A stretch of 64,000 bases of DNA from Zygaena filipendulae (GCA_907165275.2 OU015664.1:9014001-9078000), one strand, 5' to 3'. Positions 21,028-32,905 are shown, numbered from the stretch's first letter. Numbers and translations: made by a program. Notes: generated by a model from the letters alone, not told the origin.

Positions 21028-23436
21028 CTACCGGCGTAAATAGTCAGGGAAGTGTACTTTTCGACCGGACCGAGTCGTTCTTACTGGTGATCTGCCGTCT
21101 GACTCCGGTTGAGATGAAGCTCTGGAATTGTTGTTGATCGGTACCGTTAAAGTCGGTGTAGGTGGCAAGTCTGTGCTCTCGAGAATGTAGGCCGGCTTGA
21201 TTCGATCTATCGACACCTCAACAGGCTTTCCTTTGACAAGCAGCTTAAAGGTCTTGTCGTTCCTGTCCAGTATGGAGTAAGGTCCGGTGTAGGAAGGTTG
21301 GAGGCTACCGCGCAGGGTGTCATCTCGAAGGAAGACATGACTGGCAGTGGCTAAATCCTTGTAAACGAAAATTGCCTTCTTCGTGTGCCTTGATGCTGGA
21401 ACAGGTTTGAGATCTTGAGCAAATGAGCGTAGGCGGGAAGTAAAGTCTGTGATATCTGTAGTTCCAGTTGAGCTGGTGTCAAAAAACTCTCCGGGTAATC
21501 TGAGTGTCTGACCATATACGAGTTCGGCAGAGGAAGTTTTGAGATCTTCCTTGAATGCACTTCTAACTCCTAGCAATACTAATGGTAGAGACTCTGTCCA
21601 GTTTTCATTAGCATGGCACACTATGGCAGCTTTCAGTTGCCTGTGAAAACGCTCGACTAAACCGTTGCAGGCAGGATGGTATGCAGTTGTGCGTTTATGT
21701 TGAAATCCGGATGTTCTGGAAAGATGTTTGAACAATGCAGATTCAAATTGCCGTCCGCGATCGGTGATGATTTCATGCGGGCATCCGAAACGGGATATCC
21801 ATCCGGTAAGTAAGGCTAGCGCTACAGTCTCAGCTGTAATGTCTGCGATCGGTATGACTTCAGGCCATCTGGTAAAGCGATCAACGGCTGTGAGGCAGTA
21901 GCGGTAACCCTTGGAAATAGGAAGTGGGCCAATCAGGTCAATATGTACATGTGTGAATCTTTCACGAGGTAGGCGATAAGTTCCTAGCGGGGCTGAAACA
22001 TGTCGGTGAACCTTGGCACGTTGACAGGCCAAACAGGCACGTGACCACTCTCGACAGTCTTTCCTGATACCGGGCCAAACGTAGCGTTCTGCCACGAGCT
22101 TTACACTTCCATTAGCACCCGGGTGACTTAGCGAATGTAAAGTGTTGAAGACTTGTCTCCGCATAAACTTGGGAACATATGGTCTATTCACCTGCGTACT
22201 AACATCACAATATACTGCAGTGCTGGTGGCGGGAATCATTATCTTGCTCAACTTTAAAGAATTTTCTTCCTGAAGGAGCTGCTGAAGTTCAGGATCAGCG
22301 GCTTGTGCTTTGGCTAGCTGGGAAAATTCTATGGGTTTCTCTAGCTCTTCCACTCTAGAGAGCGTGTCAGCCACTACGTTCTGTCTGCCGGAAATGTGCC
22401 GTATGTCAGTTGTGAACTGGGCTATTAGATCTAAGTGTCGATACTGGCGTGGGGAGCAGTTCTCTTTTCGTGAGGTGAATGCGTAGCAGAGAGGTTTATG
22501 GTCGGTATATATGACAAAGTCTCTTGCTTCCACCATATGGCGAAAATACTTGATGGCTTCGTAGATCGCCAGAAGCTCTCTGTCGTAAGGCGAGTACTTT
22601 TGCTGGCTTGGACTTAGCTTTCGAGAAAAGAACGCCAGAGGCTGCCATGATCCTTCCTTAAACTGCTGAAGAGCAGCTCCAATGGCAACATCAGAAGCAT
22701 CTGTGACTAAGCCTAGTTTAGCTCCACAGTCAGGATGTGTAAGTAGTGCAGCTTTACATAGACTCTCCTTGCAATTCCCGAACGCTTTAAGAGCATCACC
22801 ATCAATATGTACAGGATGTGAGCCTTTAACATTGCCTATGAGAAGAGCGTTAAGAGGTGCCTGAATTTCAGCGGCTTTAGGAATAAATCTTCTGTAAAAA
22901 TTCAGCATTCCTAAAAACCTCCTCAGCTCTTTTACCGTCTTTGGTGTAGGGAAACTCTGTATGGCTTCGACTTTTGAGGTGGTAGGTTTGGTCCCATCGG
23001 CTGTGATGCGATAGCCAAGGAAAGTCACCTCCGATTGACCAAAAACGCATTTCCCGGTATTGATAATCATGCCATAGTCCTTCAGTCTGCTGAAAAGTTG
23101 ACGAAGGTGCTGCTCATGTTGGTCCTGATCCCTGCTAAACACCAGGAAATCGTCCAAGTAGGTATAGCAGAAATCCAGACCTCGGGTAACTTCATCAACA
23201 AATCTTTGAAACGTTTGCGCGGCATTTCGTAGTCCGAAGGTCATAAAAGGGAATTCATACAAACCAAACGGTGTTGTTATGGCTGTCTTCCCAATGTCCT
23301 CTTTAAAAACTGGGATTTGGTTGTATGCCTTTTCGAGGTCCACAGTAGAGAATATGGTACATCCACTTAGGCTGTGCGCGAAGTCATGGATGTGCCGTAT
23401 CGGATAGCGATCCGGAATCGTGCGAGCGTTCAGCAT
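21028..23436 (-). CDS. pol: Gypsy pol: RT, RNase H and integrase (frame-shifted from protease)
   Basis: The 802-residue open frame copies the element RNA and inserts the cDNA. RT carries the [10 protein letters not shown] motif near residue 32 and the catalytic YLDD at 93-96. RNase H has Asp246 (TDAS), Glu287, Asp312 (TDHKP) and Asp357 (ADTLSR). Integrase has an H434/H438-C468/C471 zinc site and a DD35E core at Asp500, Asp559 and Glu595. A C-terminal tail of about 140 residues follows before the stop next to the polypurine tract. The start at 23436 is artificial: homology continues upstream in the frame of the protease ORF, which ends at 23444. Frame arithmetic is consistent with about 8 missing bases at the junction. 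All catalytic residues of RT and integrase are intact. Confidence 0.93.
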   Translation of the reverse strand: MLNARTIPDRYPIRHIHDFAHSLSGCTIFSTVDLEKAYNQIPVFKEDIGKTAITTPFGLYEFPFMTFGLRNAAQTFQRFVDEVTRGLDFCYTYLDDFLVFSRDQDQHEQHLRQLFSRLKDYGMIINTGKCVFGQSEVTFLGYRITADGTKPTTSKVEAIQSFPTPKTVKELRRFLGMLNFYRRFIPKAAEIQAPLNALLIGNVKGSHPVHIDGDALKAFGNCKESLCKAALLTHPDCGAKLGLVTDASDVAIGAALQQFKEGSWQPLAFFSRKLSPSQQKYSPYDRELLAIYEAIKYFRHMVEARDFVIYTDHKPLCYAFTSRKENCSPRQYRHLDLIAQFTTDIRHISGRQNVVADTLSRVEELEKPIEFSQLAKAQAADPELQQLLQEENSLKLSKIMIPATSTAVYCDVSTQVNRPYVPKFMRRQVFNTLHSLSHPGANGSVKLVAERYVWPGIRKDCREWSRACLACQRAKVHRHVSAPLGTYRLPRERFTHVHIDLIGPLPISKGYRYCLTAVDRFTRWPEVIPIADITAETVALALLTGWISRFGCPHEIITDRGRQFESALFKHLSRTSGFQHKRTTAYHPACNGLVERFHRQLKAAIVCHANENWTESLPLVLLGVRSAFKEDLKTSSAELVYGQTLRLPGEFFDTSSTGTTDITDFTSRLRSFAQDLKPVPASRHTKKAIFVYKDLATASHVFLRDDTLRGSLQPSYTGPYSILDRNDKTFKLLVKGKPVEVSIDRIKPAYILESTDLPPTPTLTVPINNNSRASSQPESDGRSPVRTTRSGRKVHFPDYLRR

Positions 23437-23443
23437 ACGATAG

Positions 23444-24184
23444 TCACCGCCATCCGCTATCCTTCTTCGGCGTTAAATGAAGTGGGGATGCCCATGAGCT
23501 CTCTGAAGGTCTTGCAGTACCGGCTTTCAGCATCGACTCGAACTCGGTTTTGGCTATTTTGAGCTTGTCTGGAGCGAGACGTCGTGGCGTGCATGATACT
23601 GGAGGTCCCGGTGTGGTCCTTATGTAATGCAGCGTATTATGTTTCACTACGCGTGGTGAACCAGAAGGACGAGTTATGTCAGGAAACTCCTTTACTATAG
23701 CGTAATAACTCGAATCTCCAATCATGACCTTCACTGAAGAAATTGTGTTTGAAGAACTTGCTGATGAACCCGTTGAAATGAGGGTTGTGGTACCATCGAT
23801 CAAGCGCTGATTCTTGATATCCACTAAAATTTCGTAGAATTTCAAGAAGTCCGCACCTATGATTGGCTTCGTGACGTCAGCAACAACAAATCTCCAAGAA
23901 AAAACTCTACGTAAGCCTAGGTCTAACTCAAGATAAGCAAAACCATAAGTTTTGATAATAGAACCATTTGCAGCACACAACTGATAATTAGTTTCAAGGC
24001 GTCGCTGTTGTAAGGCGGTGTGAGGGAAGACACAAAGTTCACTACAAGTGTCAATGAGGAATTGAGTCTTCGTATTCCGGTCTGTAACGAACAGGCGACC
24101 TGAAGTGATTGTGGGGCAATCCTGCGTCGCCATTACTGACTGCCCTTGGAGTTTTCCGGCTTGAAATCGCACGGCTTCATGCAC
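23444..24184 (-). CDS. pol: Gypsy pol N-terminus: aspartic protease and RT start
   Basis: The 246-residue frame overlaps the end of gag by 52 bases in the -1 frame, so translation by ribosomal frameshifting from gag is likely. A pepsin-like retroviral-type protease occupies about residues 28-130, with [12 protein letters not shown] at 43-54 and the conserved IIGADFL at 108-114. The usual catalytic DTG/DSG reads DTC here (Cys47, codon TGT). A single base change from Gly explains it and probably inactivates the enzyme. The linker and first RT block follow ([11 protein letters not shown] near 235-245) and stop at TGA. The RT then resumes in another frame at 23436. Confidence 0.88.
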   Translation of the reverse strand: MHEAVRFQAGKLQGQSVMATQDCPTITSGRLFVTDRNTKTQFLIDTCSELCVFPHTALQQRRLETNYQLCAANGSIIKTYGFAYLELDLGLRRVFSWRFVVADVTKPIIGADFLKFYEILVDIKNQRLIDGTTTLISTGSSASSSNTISSVKVMIGDSSYYAIVKEFPDITRPSGSPRVVKHNTLHYIRTTPGPPVSCTPRRLAPDKLKIAKTEFESMLKAGTARPSESSWASPLHLTPKKDSGWR

Positions 24185-24951
24185 TTGGTTGCTTTGCTTC
24201 CAAATTTGTTGTGATACCAGCAGACTGGATACTTTTGACAGATTGAGCGGGATCGAGTTGTCGAACGACTGCGGCTGCGTCGCGATTGAGGTCGAGACCT
24301 TTCATCCAACTTGCTCGTGAGGTCCTTAAGTTGTTTCCTCAGCTCTGCTATCTCTTTGGTCATAGTATCCAGTTGCGAGCCAGGTGTTACTGCCGAAGTA
24401 GAAGCCACTTGTGGTGAAGGTGTAGAGATGTCCTGCACTCTATCAGCAAGGTCGGATAGGATGCTGATCGAAGCATCGGGCTGAGCAGCTAAAACGGTTT
24501 GCGTGGATCTGGGTAGCCGACTCAACCAAATGGTCTTCAAAAATTCATCAGGAATGTTGGGTCCAGCTAGTGACTGCAGGTGACGAAGAAACTGTGAAGG
24601 CTTCCTATCACCAAGCTCTTCGTGCATTAAAAGTTGTTTCACCTTCTTTTCCTGCGAAGCGCTGAGGCGTTTAATGAGTTCAGTTTTCAGTTTCTCAAAC
24701 TTTGCGGTCGCAGGCGGCGATGTGATGATGTCTTTCACCTCTTTTGCGTATTGATGGTCTAACTGACCAATGACATAATTGAATTTGGTCGAGTCCGCAG
24801 TGATGCCGGAGGCTGCGAATTGTCCTTCAACTTGGGCGAACCATATCTCGGGTTCTTCAGGCCAAAACGGAGGAATCCGTATGCCGACTTTGAAAATCTC
24901 GGATGACGGTGTAGTGGAAACAGATTCTGGCATAACGATTTCTTTATCCAT
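24133..24951 (-). CDS. gag: Gypsy gag
   Basis: The 272-residue structural protein packages element RNA in cytoplasmic particles. Residues about 20-175 form a helical capsid-like region (IPPFWPEEPEIWFAQVEGQF and onward) of the type seen in CsRn1-clade gags. Residues about 195-215 are a predicted coiled coil. 218-236 is an Arg/Ser-rich RNA-binding stretch. Residues 244-261 are an unusual knuckle C-x2-H-x9-C-x3-C rather than the retroviral CCHC box. The start Met at 24951 is about 60 bp inside the primer site. It ends in TAA overlapping pol. A possible slip site is GGAAAAC near codons PEN at the end, but it is not a canonical heptamer. Confidence 0.92.
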   Translation of the reverse strand: MDKEIVMPESVSTTPSSEIFKVGIRIPPFWPEEPEIWFAQVEGQFAASGITADSTKFNYVIGQLDHQYAKEVKDIITSPPATAKFEKLKTELIKRLSASQEKKVKQLLMHEELGDRKPSQFLRHLQSLAGPNIPDEFLKTIWLSRLPRSTQTVLAAQPDASISILSDLADRVQDISTPSPQVASTSAVTPGSQLDTMTKEIAELRKQLKDLTSKLDERSRPQSRRSRSRSTTRSRSICQKYPVCWYHNKFGSKATKCMKPCDFKPENSKGSQ

Positions 24952-25011
24952 TTTATATTTTTAAATGTTGTAATTAGTAAAGCTTACGTCTTCTTCGGTG
25001 TCCGGTACAGA

Positions 25012-25021
25012 GGGTCACCAG
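25012..25021 (-). promoter_or_regulatory. Primer binding site, tRNA-Trp type
   Basis: Immediately after the 5' LTR the element strand reads CTGGTGACCC. TGGTGACCC complements the 3' end of tRNA-Trp including CCA, one base from the LTR. Confidence 0.8.
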
Positions 25022-25485
25022 TTTGGTGGTCGAGTGGATTGGTGTCGTCCGTTTGTGATGGAATAACAAATTCACAAAACGATATTCAATGTACAGAGGA
25101 AAATTTATTCACAAAAGTTCTTACACCTAATTGTTCACCAAATTATGTACAGAAGGAGGAGAAGAAGATTATTTAAACTAAGTATTCACACTAACACGCT
25201 CTACATATAAACATTAGATAACCGAAATTTTGGATAGAAAGGTAACAAAGATATAACCAGAGATGAGTTTTTAAACCTAACTGACATTAGGCAACTGCGC
25301 ATGCCTGAACTGTCCGGACATGCGCAGTTGAAGCGTTACTATGGTAAAGAGATGGTGTTATTTACAATGGTCCGTTTCCATTGTACCGCGTGGATGTACA
25401 GTAACAATGAAAACGGATGACGAATGAATTACACGAGAAATATATGTACATACAAATATACAAAATATGAGTGGCGGACGCCACA
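25022..25485 (-). repeat. 5' LTR of the gypsy element
   Basis: 464 bp. I find no difference from the copy at 20541-21004 on reading through both. It contains the promoter and transcription start for the minus-strand transcript by inference. Confidence 0.95.
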
Positions 25486-25489
25486 GAAT

Positions 25490-26454
25490 AATTACTTAAA
25501 TATCATTGGGTAAAACATATAATTACTTTTGACAGCGATACACACACCGACCAAATTAAATTTCAGCACAACGTACCTACTGGTTATATTCTCTTCGTAA
25601 GAACGTTAAATTAATATTGTTATTATAATTTGGTGTCTTGCAAATAAGTCGAGAAATAAAATTTAATCAAAAGTAGTTTGATATAGTGTATGTTCCGATA
25701 TAAGCTACGACCACTGGGCTGTGGTCTTACTGAGAAAAAATTCGGTTGATTGTAGCGGACAGTATACTGCCGCAATATCCTAGGGAAGGCAGTATGAAGT
25801 CATAAGCGTCGCCATTTTTTGCTATGTGAGTACTGGCGTTTTCGAGGTAAGATGCTCTCAGTAGTTTGATCACGTGATCAACTTCGGACCAATAATGGGC
25901 CGCATAGGCCGGTCGTCTCGTCAATGGGCGATCGACAGCGTGAAATGAAAATGATATGGATGACGTATACTGGACTGCATTTCGTTTTAAACAGTAACCA
26001 ATATAGCTAACTTAAAGAAACGGTTTCGCAGTATACTAAATTGACGTCATATCTTACAGTGCTATCAGTAATAACGGAACATACCCATAATGATACCTTT
26101 CGACTTGGTACGTTTTTATGAAATTATATGTAGTGTTTGTTATATTCGTTATGATTTTTTTAACCCCGATTTCGTTTTCATTCGACGTAGATAAAGTTTT
26201 GAATAAAACGTGACATCAATAGTGGAATTTTTTTCTGTATAGAAATGAAACTTTTAAGTAGGTCCCCGAACATAAAGTCTTTGTAAGATACAAAAACATA
26301 TTTTTTATGAGTAAACACAGAACTTTGTGGATGTTTCGTTAAGTTTTAATGTTGTCCTATCCTAACTGGTACAGGTCACGCCTAAAGCGTATTAAGAACA
26401 TAGAAAGTGGGCAACTTCTAACGAAACCTGGGTAGTTAGTTGATTTTATATCGT
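25490..26454. other. Intergenic DNA, no gene seen
   Basis: Short ORFs without motifs. GTATGTTCCG near 25690 and CGGAACATAC near 26078 are complementary and could be ends of a degenerate TIR element, which I could not confirm. Confidence 0.3.
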
Positions 26455-26690
26455 TACTAGTTGTTCCCCGCGGTTTCACTCGCGTTAATTTCAGAGTTCC
26501 CGCGGGAATTCCGAGATAAAAAGTACCCAATGTGTTAATCTGATGTATAAGCTATATTATTGTAAAGTTTCATTTAAATCCATCCAGTAGTTTTTGCGTG
26601 AAAGAGTAACAAACATCCATCCATCCATCCATCCATACACACTTACAAACTATCGCGTTTATGATATTAGTAGATTATTAGGATAAAAAT
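26455..26690 (+). repeat. Short interspersed repeat, full length
   Basis: The best-preserved copy of the main subfamily. It has head GTTCCCCGCGGTTTCACTCG, core GGAGTTCCCGCGGGAATTCC-like, TGATGTATAAGCTATATTAT, then (CCAT)n at 26614-26635 and an ATATTAGTAGATTATTAGGAT end. Confidence 0.8.
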
Positions 26691-27432
26691 AATATGTTGT
26701 CTATATACAGGGTGTCCCGTAAATCGACTTCAAGCCAGAACCGGGTGATAGGCTTAAATCCTATCCCCCCCTTAAATTTTGGGATTCTCTCGGGAAAACT
26801 ATGATGAAAATCCTTTTTTACTCTCCGGTCCGTTGTCTACACCCCGTTAACTACCTATCTGCCAAATTCAAGCTTTATAAGTTAAGGATTACATTAATTA
26901 CTTTACTGTGTTGGCGGTATTTCACAAGACCTACCTATATACTTAAACTAGTATCTCACTCACTCGCATACACACACGCACGCTCACACACACGCACGCC
27001 CAGTTAGTTAACCTTTTGGAAATAGAGATAGTGCGCTTGTTGGTCCTGCAGAAACAAATTAGGTACATAAATAAAAAAAAAAATACTATACGTGTTAGTT
27101 TAGGTTTGGTCCTGCCGTTTATACATATACTGACGAATTATACAATATGACGACGACATCTATTCTATACTAAAATCTTTCCACAAAAGATACATTTTCA
27201 TTCGGTATATTATCTCCCCCGCGGCGCGATGGTAATCGATTAATTAAGGTAAGTTTATCCCGTCTTTCTTGACCGTATCGAAATTTCAAGCGCCACGCCC
27301 CCACCTACTGCGTGTCAATGACGGATTCGATTTTTTTGCCACGGGTGGCGTCGTACGCACCAAATATTGTATTATAAACGTATTATAAAAAAAATAAGAC
27401 ATGGGCTAGTAAAAATGAAAAAAATATAAAAT

Positions 27433-27850
27433 ACTAGCTGTCCCCCGCGATTTCACCCGCGGTAATTTCAGAGTTCCCGCGGGAATTCCCGGATGAAAAC
27501 TGTCCTATCTTTTAAGTTGGACCATATTATAAATGGTTACAAAATTTTATCAAAATCTGTTCAGTAGTTTCGGAGTCCATCGCGGACAAACAACGTGACA
27601 CGTAATTTATATATATTAGACTAGCTGTCCCCCGCGATTTCATCCGCGGTAATTTCGGAGTTCCCGCGGAGGTTGCGGGAAAAAAGTACTCTATGTCCTC
27701 AGTTCCCGAGGGAATTCCGGGATAAAAACTATCCTATCTTTTAAGTTGGACCATATTATAAATGATTGCAAAATTTTATCAAAATCCGTTCAGTAGTTTC
27801 GGAGTCCATCGCGGACAAACAACGTGACACGTGATTTACCTATATTAGAT
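27433..27850 (+). repeat. Two head-to-tail short repeats of the GTGACACGTGATTTA subfamily
   Basis: Each starts CTAGCTGTCCCCCGCGATTT and ends in GTGACACGTRATTTA then an AT-rich TATTAGA. The second begins directly at the end of the first (27622). Related copies are at 30087-30495, 52523-52702 and 63455-63680 (minus). Confidence 0.8.
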
Positions 27851-28990
27851 ATTAAAACATCCGTAAGTCGATTCTGAGCAAACTACTTTCTAGTTTTCAG
27901 TTGATTCATTAGCACGTCATATAACCAGCAAGATTATCTCACAAAAAACCATTAGTAATAGATTTATGTCAAATCGGAAACGGATGATCTGCCGCTATGT
28001 GAGATTTGGGTACCGATAAATCACTCTTCAAATGAACGTATTAGATAAATCCATTAGAGGTATACATTTATCATTATCATAGGTTATTAATTAGTCCGAC
28101 TACCTGCAACATTCCATCGACTTCAATTATTTCGGCAATACGTAGACGTTCGCTAATGTGTAATCTGAATCCGTCTAATTTGATTACTACTAATGGTTAC
28201 GAATAATAACAACAGATAATAGAAGACAGGAGATATGCTATTAATGAGCCTTCACTATTATGCCACTCGTGCTTCTCAAATTCTGAAGGAACTTGTCCAT
28301 TTTGTACATATCGTACTTAAGTCATAAGAATTGAAAACTTTAAGCTCAACTCAATTTTTTGTTAGCGAACAAAATTTCATCTATTAGCAACTGGAATACA
28401 TAGTTATACTGGGTTTAAGTTTCAACGACGCGAGGGGCTTATTTAAATTCTCGATAAGTAACGCTTACACCTCGTTAACTAACAAAACATAGATATAGAA
28501 ATCCCTAATAAATAACAGAGAAAACCCTATGTAAAAGCATGGATTTACGCGGGTGAAATGACCTTTGCATTAGATTTGTCGGCATGCCAGTGACAATACG
28601 AAAGAAAGGGGCATTTTAATGACCTTGAACAACGACTGTTTGATCGTTCAGCGCGTCGGCAACTTGCACGCTCAATTTTCTTGGTCTTAAATAAATAATT
28701 TAATTTTTTTTTTAGACATTAATTGATACGAATCAGATACTGAACAGCATAATTCAATAAATCCCTTGTTTAACATTACACCTTGTATAAGCATGGTAAA
28801 TCTACTTGTTTCGATGATCGAACAGTACAAATGAGTATGCCTAAATTAGGTAGGTATATATACCTACCTTCAATCAAACAAGCTTACTGATAACTAATGA
28901 ATTCGTGAAAACTATTTTACTCCCACAGTGTGTCGGCGAAGGTCGAAAGTCGAATTGGGCTATGATCAATGACGACTCAATCACTGAGCT
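27851..28990. other. Intergenic DNA, nothing recognised
   Basis: No ORF of note. A fragment GGATTTACGCGGGTGAAATG near 28541 is a short-repeat scrap. Confidence 0.35.
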
Positions 28991-29055
28991 GTCTGGTCTT
29001 TTATAATAAACTTAGTGATATTATAAAAGACCAGACTTTTATAGTGATAAAAGTC
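28991..29055. other. Two adjoining perfect hairpins
   Basis: An 18-bp perfect inverted repeat, GTCTGGTCTTTTATAATA with its complement, spans 28991-29036 with a 10-nt loop. It shares three bases with a second hairpin at 29034-29055 (GACTTTTAT/ATAAAAGTC). The transcript strand and function are unknown. Confidence 0.6.
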
Positions 29056-29250
29056 TTTTAACATCCATTGATGTGAAAAATATAAGTTGTACCTAGATTC
29101 ACAGTTCCATACAATAAATGTCCTTCCAAAAAGTTTTGTCAATGGATAAAAATGAAAAATAAAACCATTCCTTGAAAATTTTTGGATTGAATAAGTAATA
29201 TTTATAGTTAGATATTTATACGACATAATGCCGTTACAGCGACACTCGTT

Positions 29251-29411
29251 ATAGTCGTTTTAATGATTACTTAATTTTAAGTAAAGATTTTAAAAATAAT
29301 AAATTTTAATAACTAATTAATTTAAATTTAGTTAAATTCCAAATAACACTAGTTTAATTAACGTCTCGTTTTAAAAATCTTTACTTAAAATAACGACTCT
29401 GAGTGCGGCCT
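29251..29411. mobile_element. MITE family A, 5'-trimmed copy
   Basis: The right end CGACTCTGAGTGCGGCC is intact. The left arm starts at GTCGTTTTAATGATTACTTA, lacking the terminal bases. The arms pair across an AT-rich centre. Confidence 0.65.
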
Positions 29412-29849
29412 TTAAAGAACATTCGCTATTTTCAGTGACTGTTTGCTGTCACACTCCAAACTGTACTAAAAAAACCCTGCATATCCATAAGTTAGTTTGT
29501 ATTAGCAGGGCTGAACAATTTTACATCTCTGACTATCTTGAGTATTTAGTAGGTACATCAATGAATATCACCAAAAGTGGAACACATCAATGTTGCTATG
29601 CCGCGATTATCAGAGTCTGGCACGCTGTAAGGCTGCATTCCCATCCACGTTTTTTCGTTGGACAGCTTTCGTCTCTAACTTGACCCGACGATCTGACGTC
29701 ATACAGCGAAAAATACCATATAACTATGGTGAATGTGAACAATTGATTTGAAACTACACTAATTTAATAAAGAGGTGAAGTTGGTAAGTTATAATAAAAA
29801 AAAAATCAGTGATAAAAAGCTACATTATCTCTGAGTGTCACATAGTATG

Positions 29850-30495
29850 ACTAGCTGTCCCGCGCGGTTTCACCCGCGATAATTTCGAAGTTCCCGTGAA
29901 ATTGTTTCATACAAACTTTGTAACTTTCATCCCCTTAGGGGTTGAATTTTCTAAAATCCTTTCTTATTGGATGCCTACGTCATACAAAGAACACACCCTC
30001 CAAGTTTCAGGTCTCTACAATCACCGGTTTAGGCTGTGCGTTGATCCATCAGTCATTCAGGACAAAGCATTTTATATACATATTACTAGCTGTCCCGCGC
30101 GATTTCATCCGCGGTGATTTCGGAGTTCCTGCGGGAATTCCGGGATAAAAACTATCCTATCTTTTAAGTTGGGCCAAATACAACTAAATTTCATCACGAT
30201 CGATTCAGTAGTTTCGGAGTCCATCGCGGACAAACAACGTGACACGTGATTTATATATATTAGACTAGCTGTCCCCCGCGATTTCATCCGCGATAATTTC
30301 GGGGTTCCCGCGGAGGTTGCGGGAAAAAAGTACTCTATATCCTTCAGTTCCCGCGGGAATTCCGGGATAAAAACTATCCTATCTTTTAAGTTGACCATAT
30401 TATAAATGGTTGCAAAATTTTATCAAAATCCGTTCAGTAGTTTCGGAGTCCATCGCGGACAAACAACGTGACACTTGATTTATATATATTAGATA
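29850..30495 (+). repeat. Three short repeats in a head-to-tail array
   Basis: Heads CTAGCTGTCCCGCGCGGTTT (29851), CTAGCTGTCCCGCGCGATTT (30087) and CTAGCTGTCCCCCGCGATTT (30265). The first belongs to a longer subfamily containing CATCCCCTTAGGGGTTGAAT, shared with 35713-35950. The others belong to the GTGACACGTG subfamily. Confidence 0.8.
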
Positions 30496-32799
30496 TAGAT
30501 AGTTTTTAAAGTTCCCGAGGGAGTCCCGAGATGAGTACACGTGGGTGAAACCGCGCGGGGATAGCTTGTGTTTAAATAAATAAATCTCGGTCATGGATAT
30601 GGTAATATACCATATCGTCAATCGTGATATGTTTATTTGTTACTGGATGACTACGATCTAGCTAGCTGTTGCCATTTTCGTGACAGTCTGTCGTCAAGAA
30701 GCAAAAATGCGTAGTAAGTATAGTAACTGTACCTATTTAAATAAAATATAAGTCTCGATAGAAAAAACTGTTTTAAATAAACTTTTTTTTATAAAACAAC
30801 CTTTTATTCAAATGCGCTAAAAAGAAAAAAACATGCATTGTCATCCAAACTAAACGTGTAGGTTATACAAAATATCAGCTCAGTCGGTTGAAGATATCTG
30901 CTTCAAAATTGAGTTTTATGATTTCACCCGTGCAAACATAGTTGCATGCAAACATTGCTAGTTAGATAAAAGCTTTTAATGTAGAAGCCATTACAACTTT
31001 CTTATATTCACAACACAGTAGGAACTTGCCCTAAGAAATTTTAGACAATGCCTTTTTCAGCCGGTTTATCCGTCGAATATGAAGCAGGAAAGTGTTTTTT
31101 TATATAAATAAATATTGTCAAACTTTTCAAAAACTCGTCTTCACCTTTTAAAAGTTAAGCAATTTTCACGGGCCCCTCTCCGGAGAGCGCTAAACGTCAA
31201 CTAATAATAAAAAATTCACTTTGGCTTCGACTTTCGAGTTTTTGGTCTCAAAGTAAGTCTTTGAAAAATAAAGCAGAATTTTTATTAATATTTAACATTC
31301 ACCAAGGCAAGATAATTCTAAACATTTTACGGTACGGCGCCTAGTTTACTATTACGCATTTCAATGAGTTTTTTTCGCAGTACTTAGCTTTTCTTAATTC
31401 ACACTAGTACATCAATATCAAAATCTGCGCAGATTTTTTATTTAATCGCTTTTGAATATATTTTATTACCAACTGTAGGTAGGTAAGTATATACCTATAG
31501 TGTTATGGAAAAAACAATAATAATAATAATAAAATAATAGTAAATAAATAAACTATTTTGTCAACTCATGCCGCGGGATAAGTTTGGAGCAGGATCAGCT
31601 GACTGAAGAGCTGAAATTACATATAGGTATATCAATTGCAATTCAAACAATACCTTGCCTCGACTTTTCACCTTATGTGCAACTTATATTTTTAACTCAA
31701 TTTCACGTAGCGTTTTTCAAAACGGTTTACAACCACATATTTTGAGAGTACTAAGTTTAAAATACCTTTTAAATACCTATGTACTTTTACTAACAAACTT
31801 CGGCTGAAGTGTGCACCTAAATACAGTTGTTTGTTTCGGTGCATCAACTGAAGCAACTTAGTAATTACATCTGGATTTTGAGTGACTAATTGCGAAACTC
31901 AATAATTTGTTTGGTTAACTTCACTTTCGTGCCAGACCACACTAATTACACACCATACATGCAATGTGCAAGGAAAAGATGATGTTTTTTTTTTATTAGT
32001 CTTTTTATATTTTACAAGTTTGTCCACCCGTGTCAATTTCGGAACTCCCGCAGTAACTATTTATATCAGGATGAAAGTACCCTATTTTCTATTTCACGAC
32101 CTAAATTACTCGCAAAAAGCTGTTCCCCCAGTTTTGTCACCATGAATTTGATGTTCTCGCGGTAACTCTTCGTTCTGAGCATAGGATCCTATGCTTGTCA
32201 CTCAGGGATACTATAGATTCATATCAGTGAAATAATTTCCTACTCCTACAAGCAAACTTACAAAATTTTCCTCTCTATGTAGATAGCCTAGATATGAGAT
32301 ATGCCTTCAGGCTAATTTAATATATTATTGTAGATCGAATTCAGATCCGACCTTTTGAGCTGGAGAACAGAACTTCACAATGGATGACAGGGAATTGAAT
32401 ACAGACAATAAGACATGGTTAACCAGAAACAAAATTTAGCCTAGCCTTAAGCATAACCTAACCTAACATTCCAGCCGAAAAATGTTTGAGTGTAGGTAAG
32501 GTTAAAAAAAGAATTGTAATACAAACAGACGAGATTGAAGTAACGACCACAGCTAATATTTAATGAAGGCACAGATTATACTTATAGTAATTGACGCCAA
32601 CAATGGCCGTCAAATTAATCGATTATAATTGATTATGTGTTGATTGGTTATTAATTATTCGCATCTCACAGCTTGTGAACCTACCTATTCATTTATTACA
32701 TAGCGCTATGTCCTAAATTAAATAGAGCTTGTACTATTGCTACCAGGCAACTGATTTTCCTTATTTTTTGTATATATATTATACATGTTATACCTATCT
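30496..32799. other. Intergenic DNA with repeat scraps
   Basis: A minus-strand short-repeat head near 30530-30570, (AAT)n at 31513-31540 and degenerate + heads near 32020-32170. No gene is supported. Confidence 0.35.
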
Positions 32800-32905
32800 A
32801 CTCAGACTCAGGGTAAACACAGATGTTTATTACATTGATGCAGGAATTGAACCCGCGACACTCAGCGTAGCAGTCGCTATAACCACAGCACTAACAATAA
32901 ATGTG
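32800..32905 (-). mobile_element. tRNA-derived SINE head
   Basis: The minus strand carries B-box-like GGTTCAATTCC preceded by an A-box-like GGTTATAGCGACTG, followed by AAACATCTGTGTTTACCCTG. The cloverleaf is lost. Same general type as 18190-18290. Confidence 0.5.

Larger units (their letters stand above)
20541..25485 (-). mobile_element. Ty3/gypsy LTR retrotransposon (CsRn1/Kabuki-like)
   Basis: A 4,945-bp element on the minus strand, bounded by two 464-bp LTRs and a 4-bp GAAT direct repeat (20537-20540 and 25486-25489). The order from the right is LTR, Trp-type primer site, gag, protease, RT, RNase H, integrase, polypurine tract, LTR. The LTR pair reads as identical, so insertion is very recent. 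Trp priming and the C-H-C-C gag knuckle are the hallmarks of the CsRn1 clade, which includes silkworm Kabuki. The pol frame is broken near 23440, so this copy cannot make a complete polyprotein. Confidence 0.95.

Noticed and set aside
25686..26090. Possible TIR element with GTATGTTCCG ends
   Set aside because: Only about 10 bases pair and the rest of the arms do not align, so I could not support it.
29896..30621. Several 68-97 codon frames
   Set aside because: All lie inside the head-to-tail short repeats; recurrent peptides such as EFPRELR are the repeat core read in frame.
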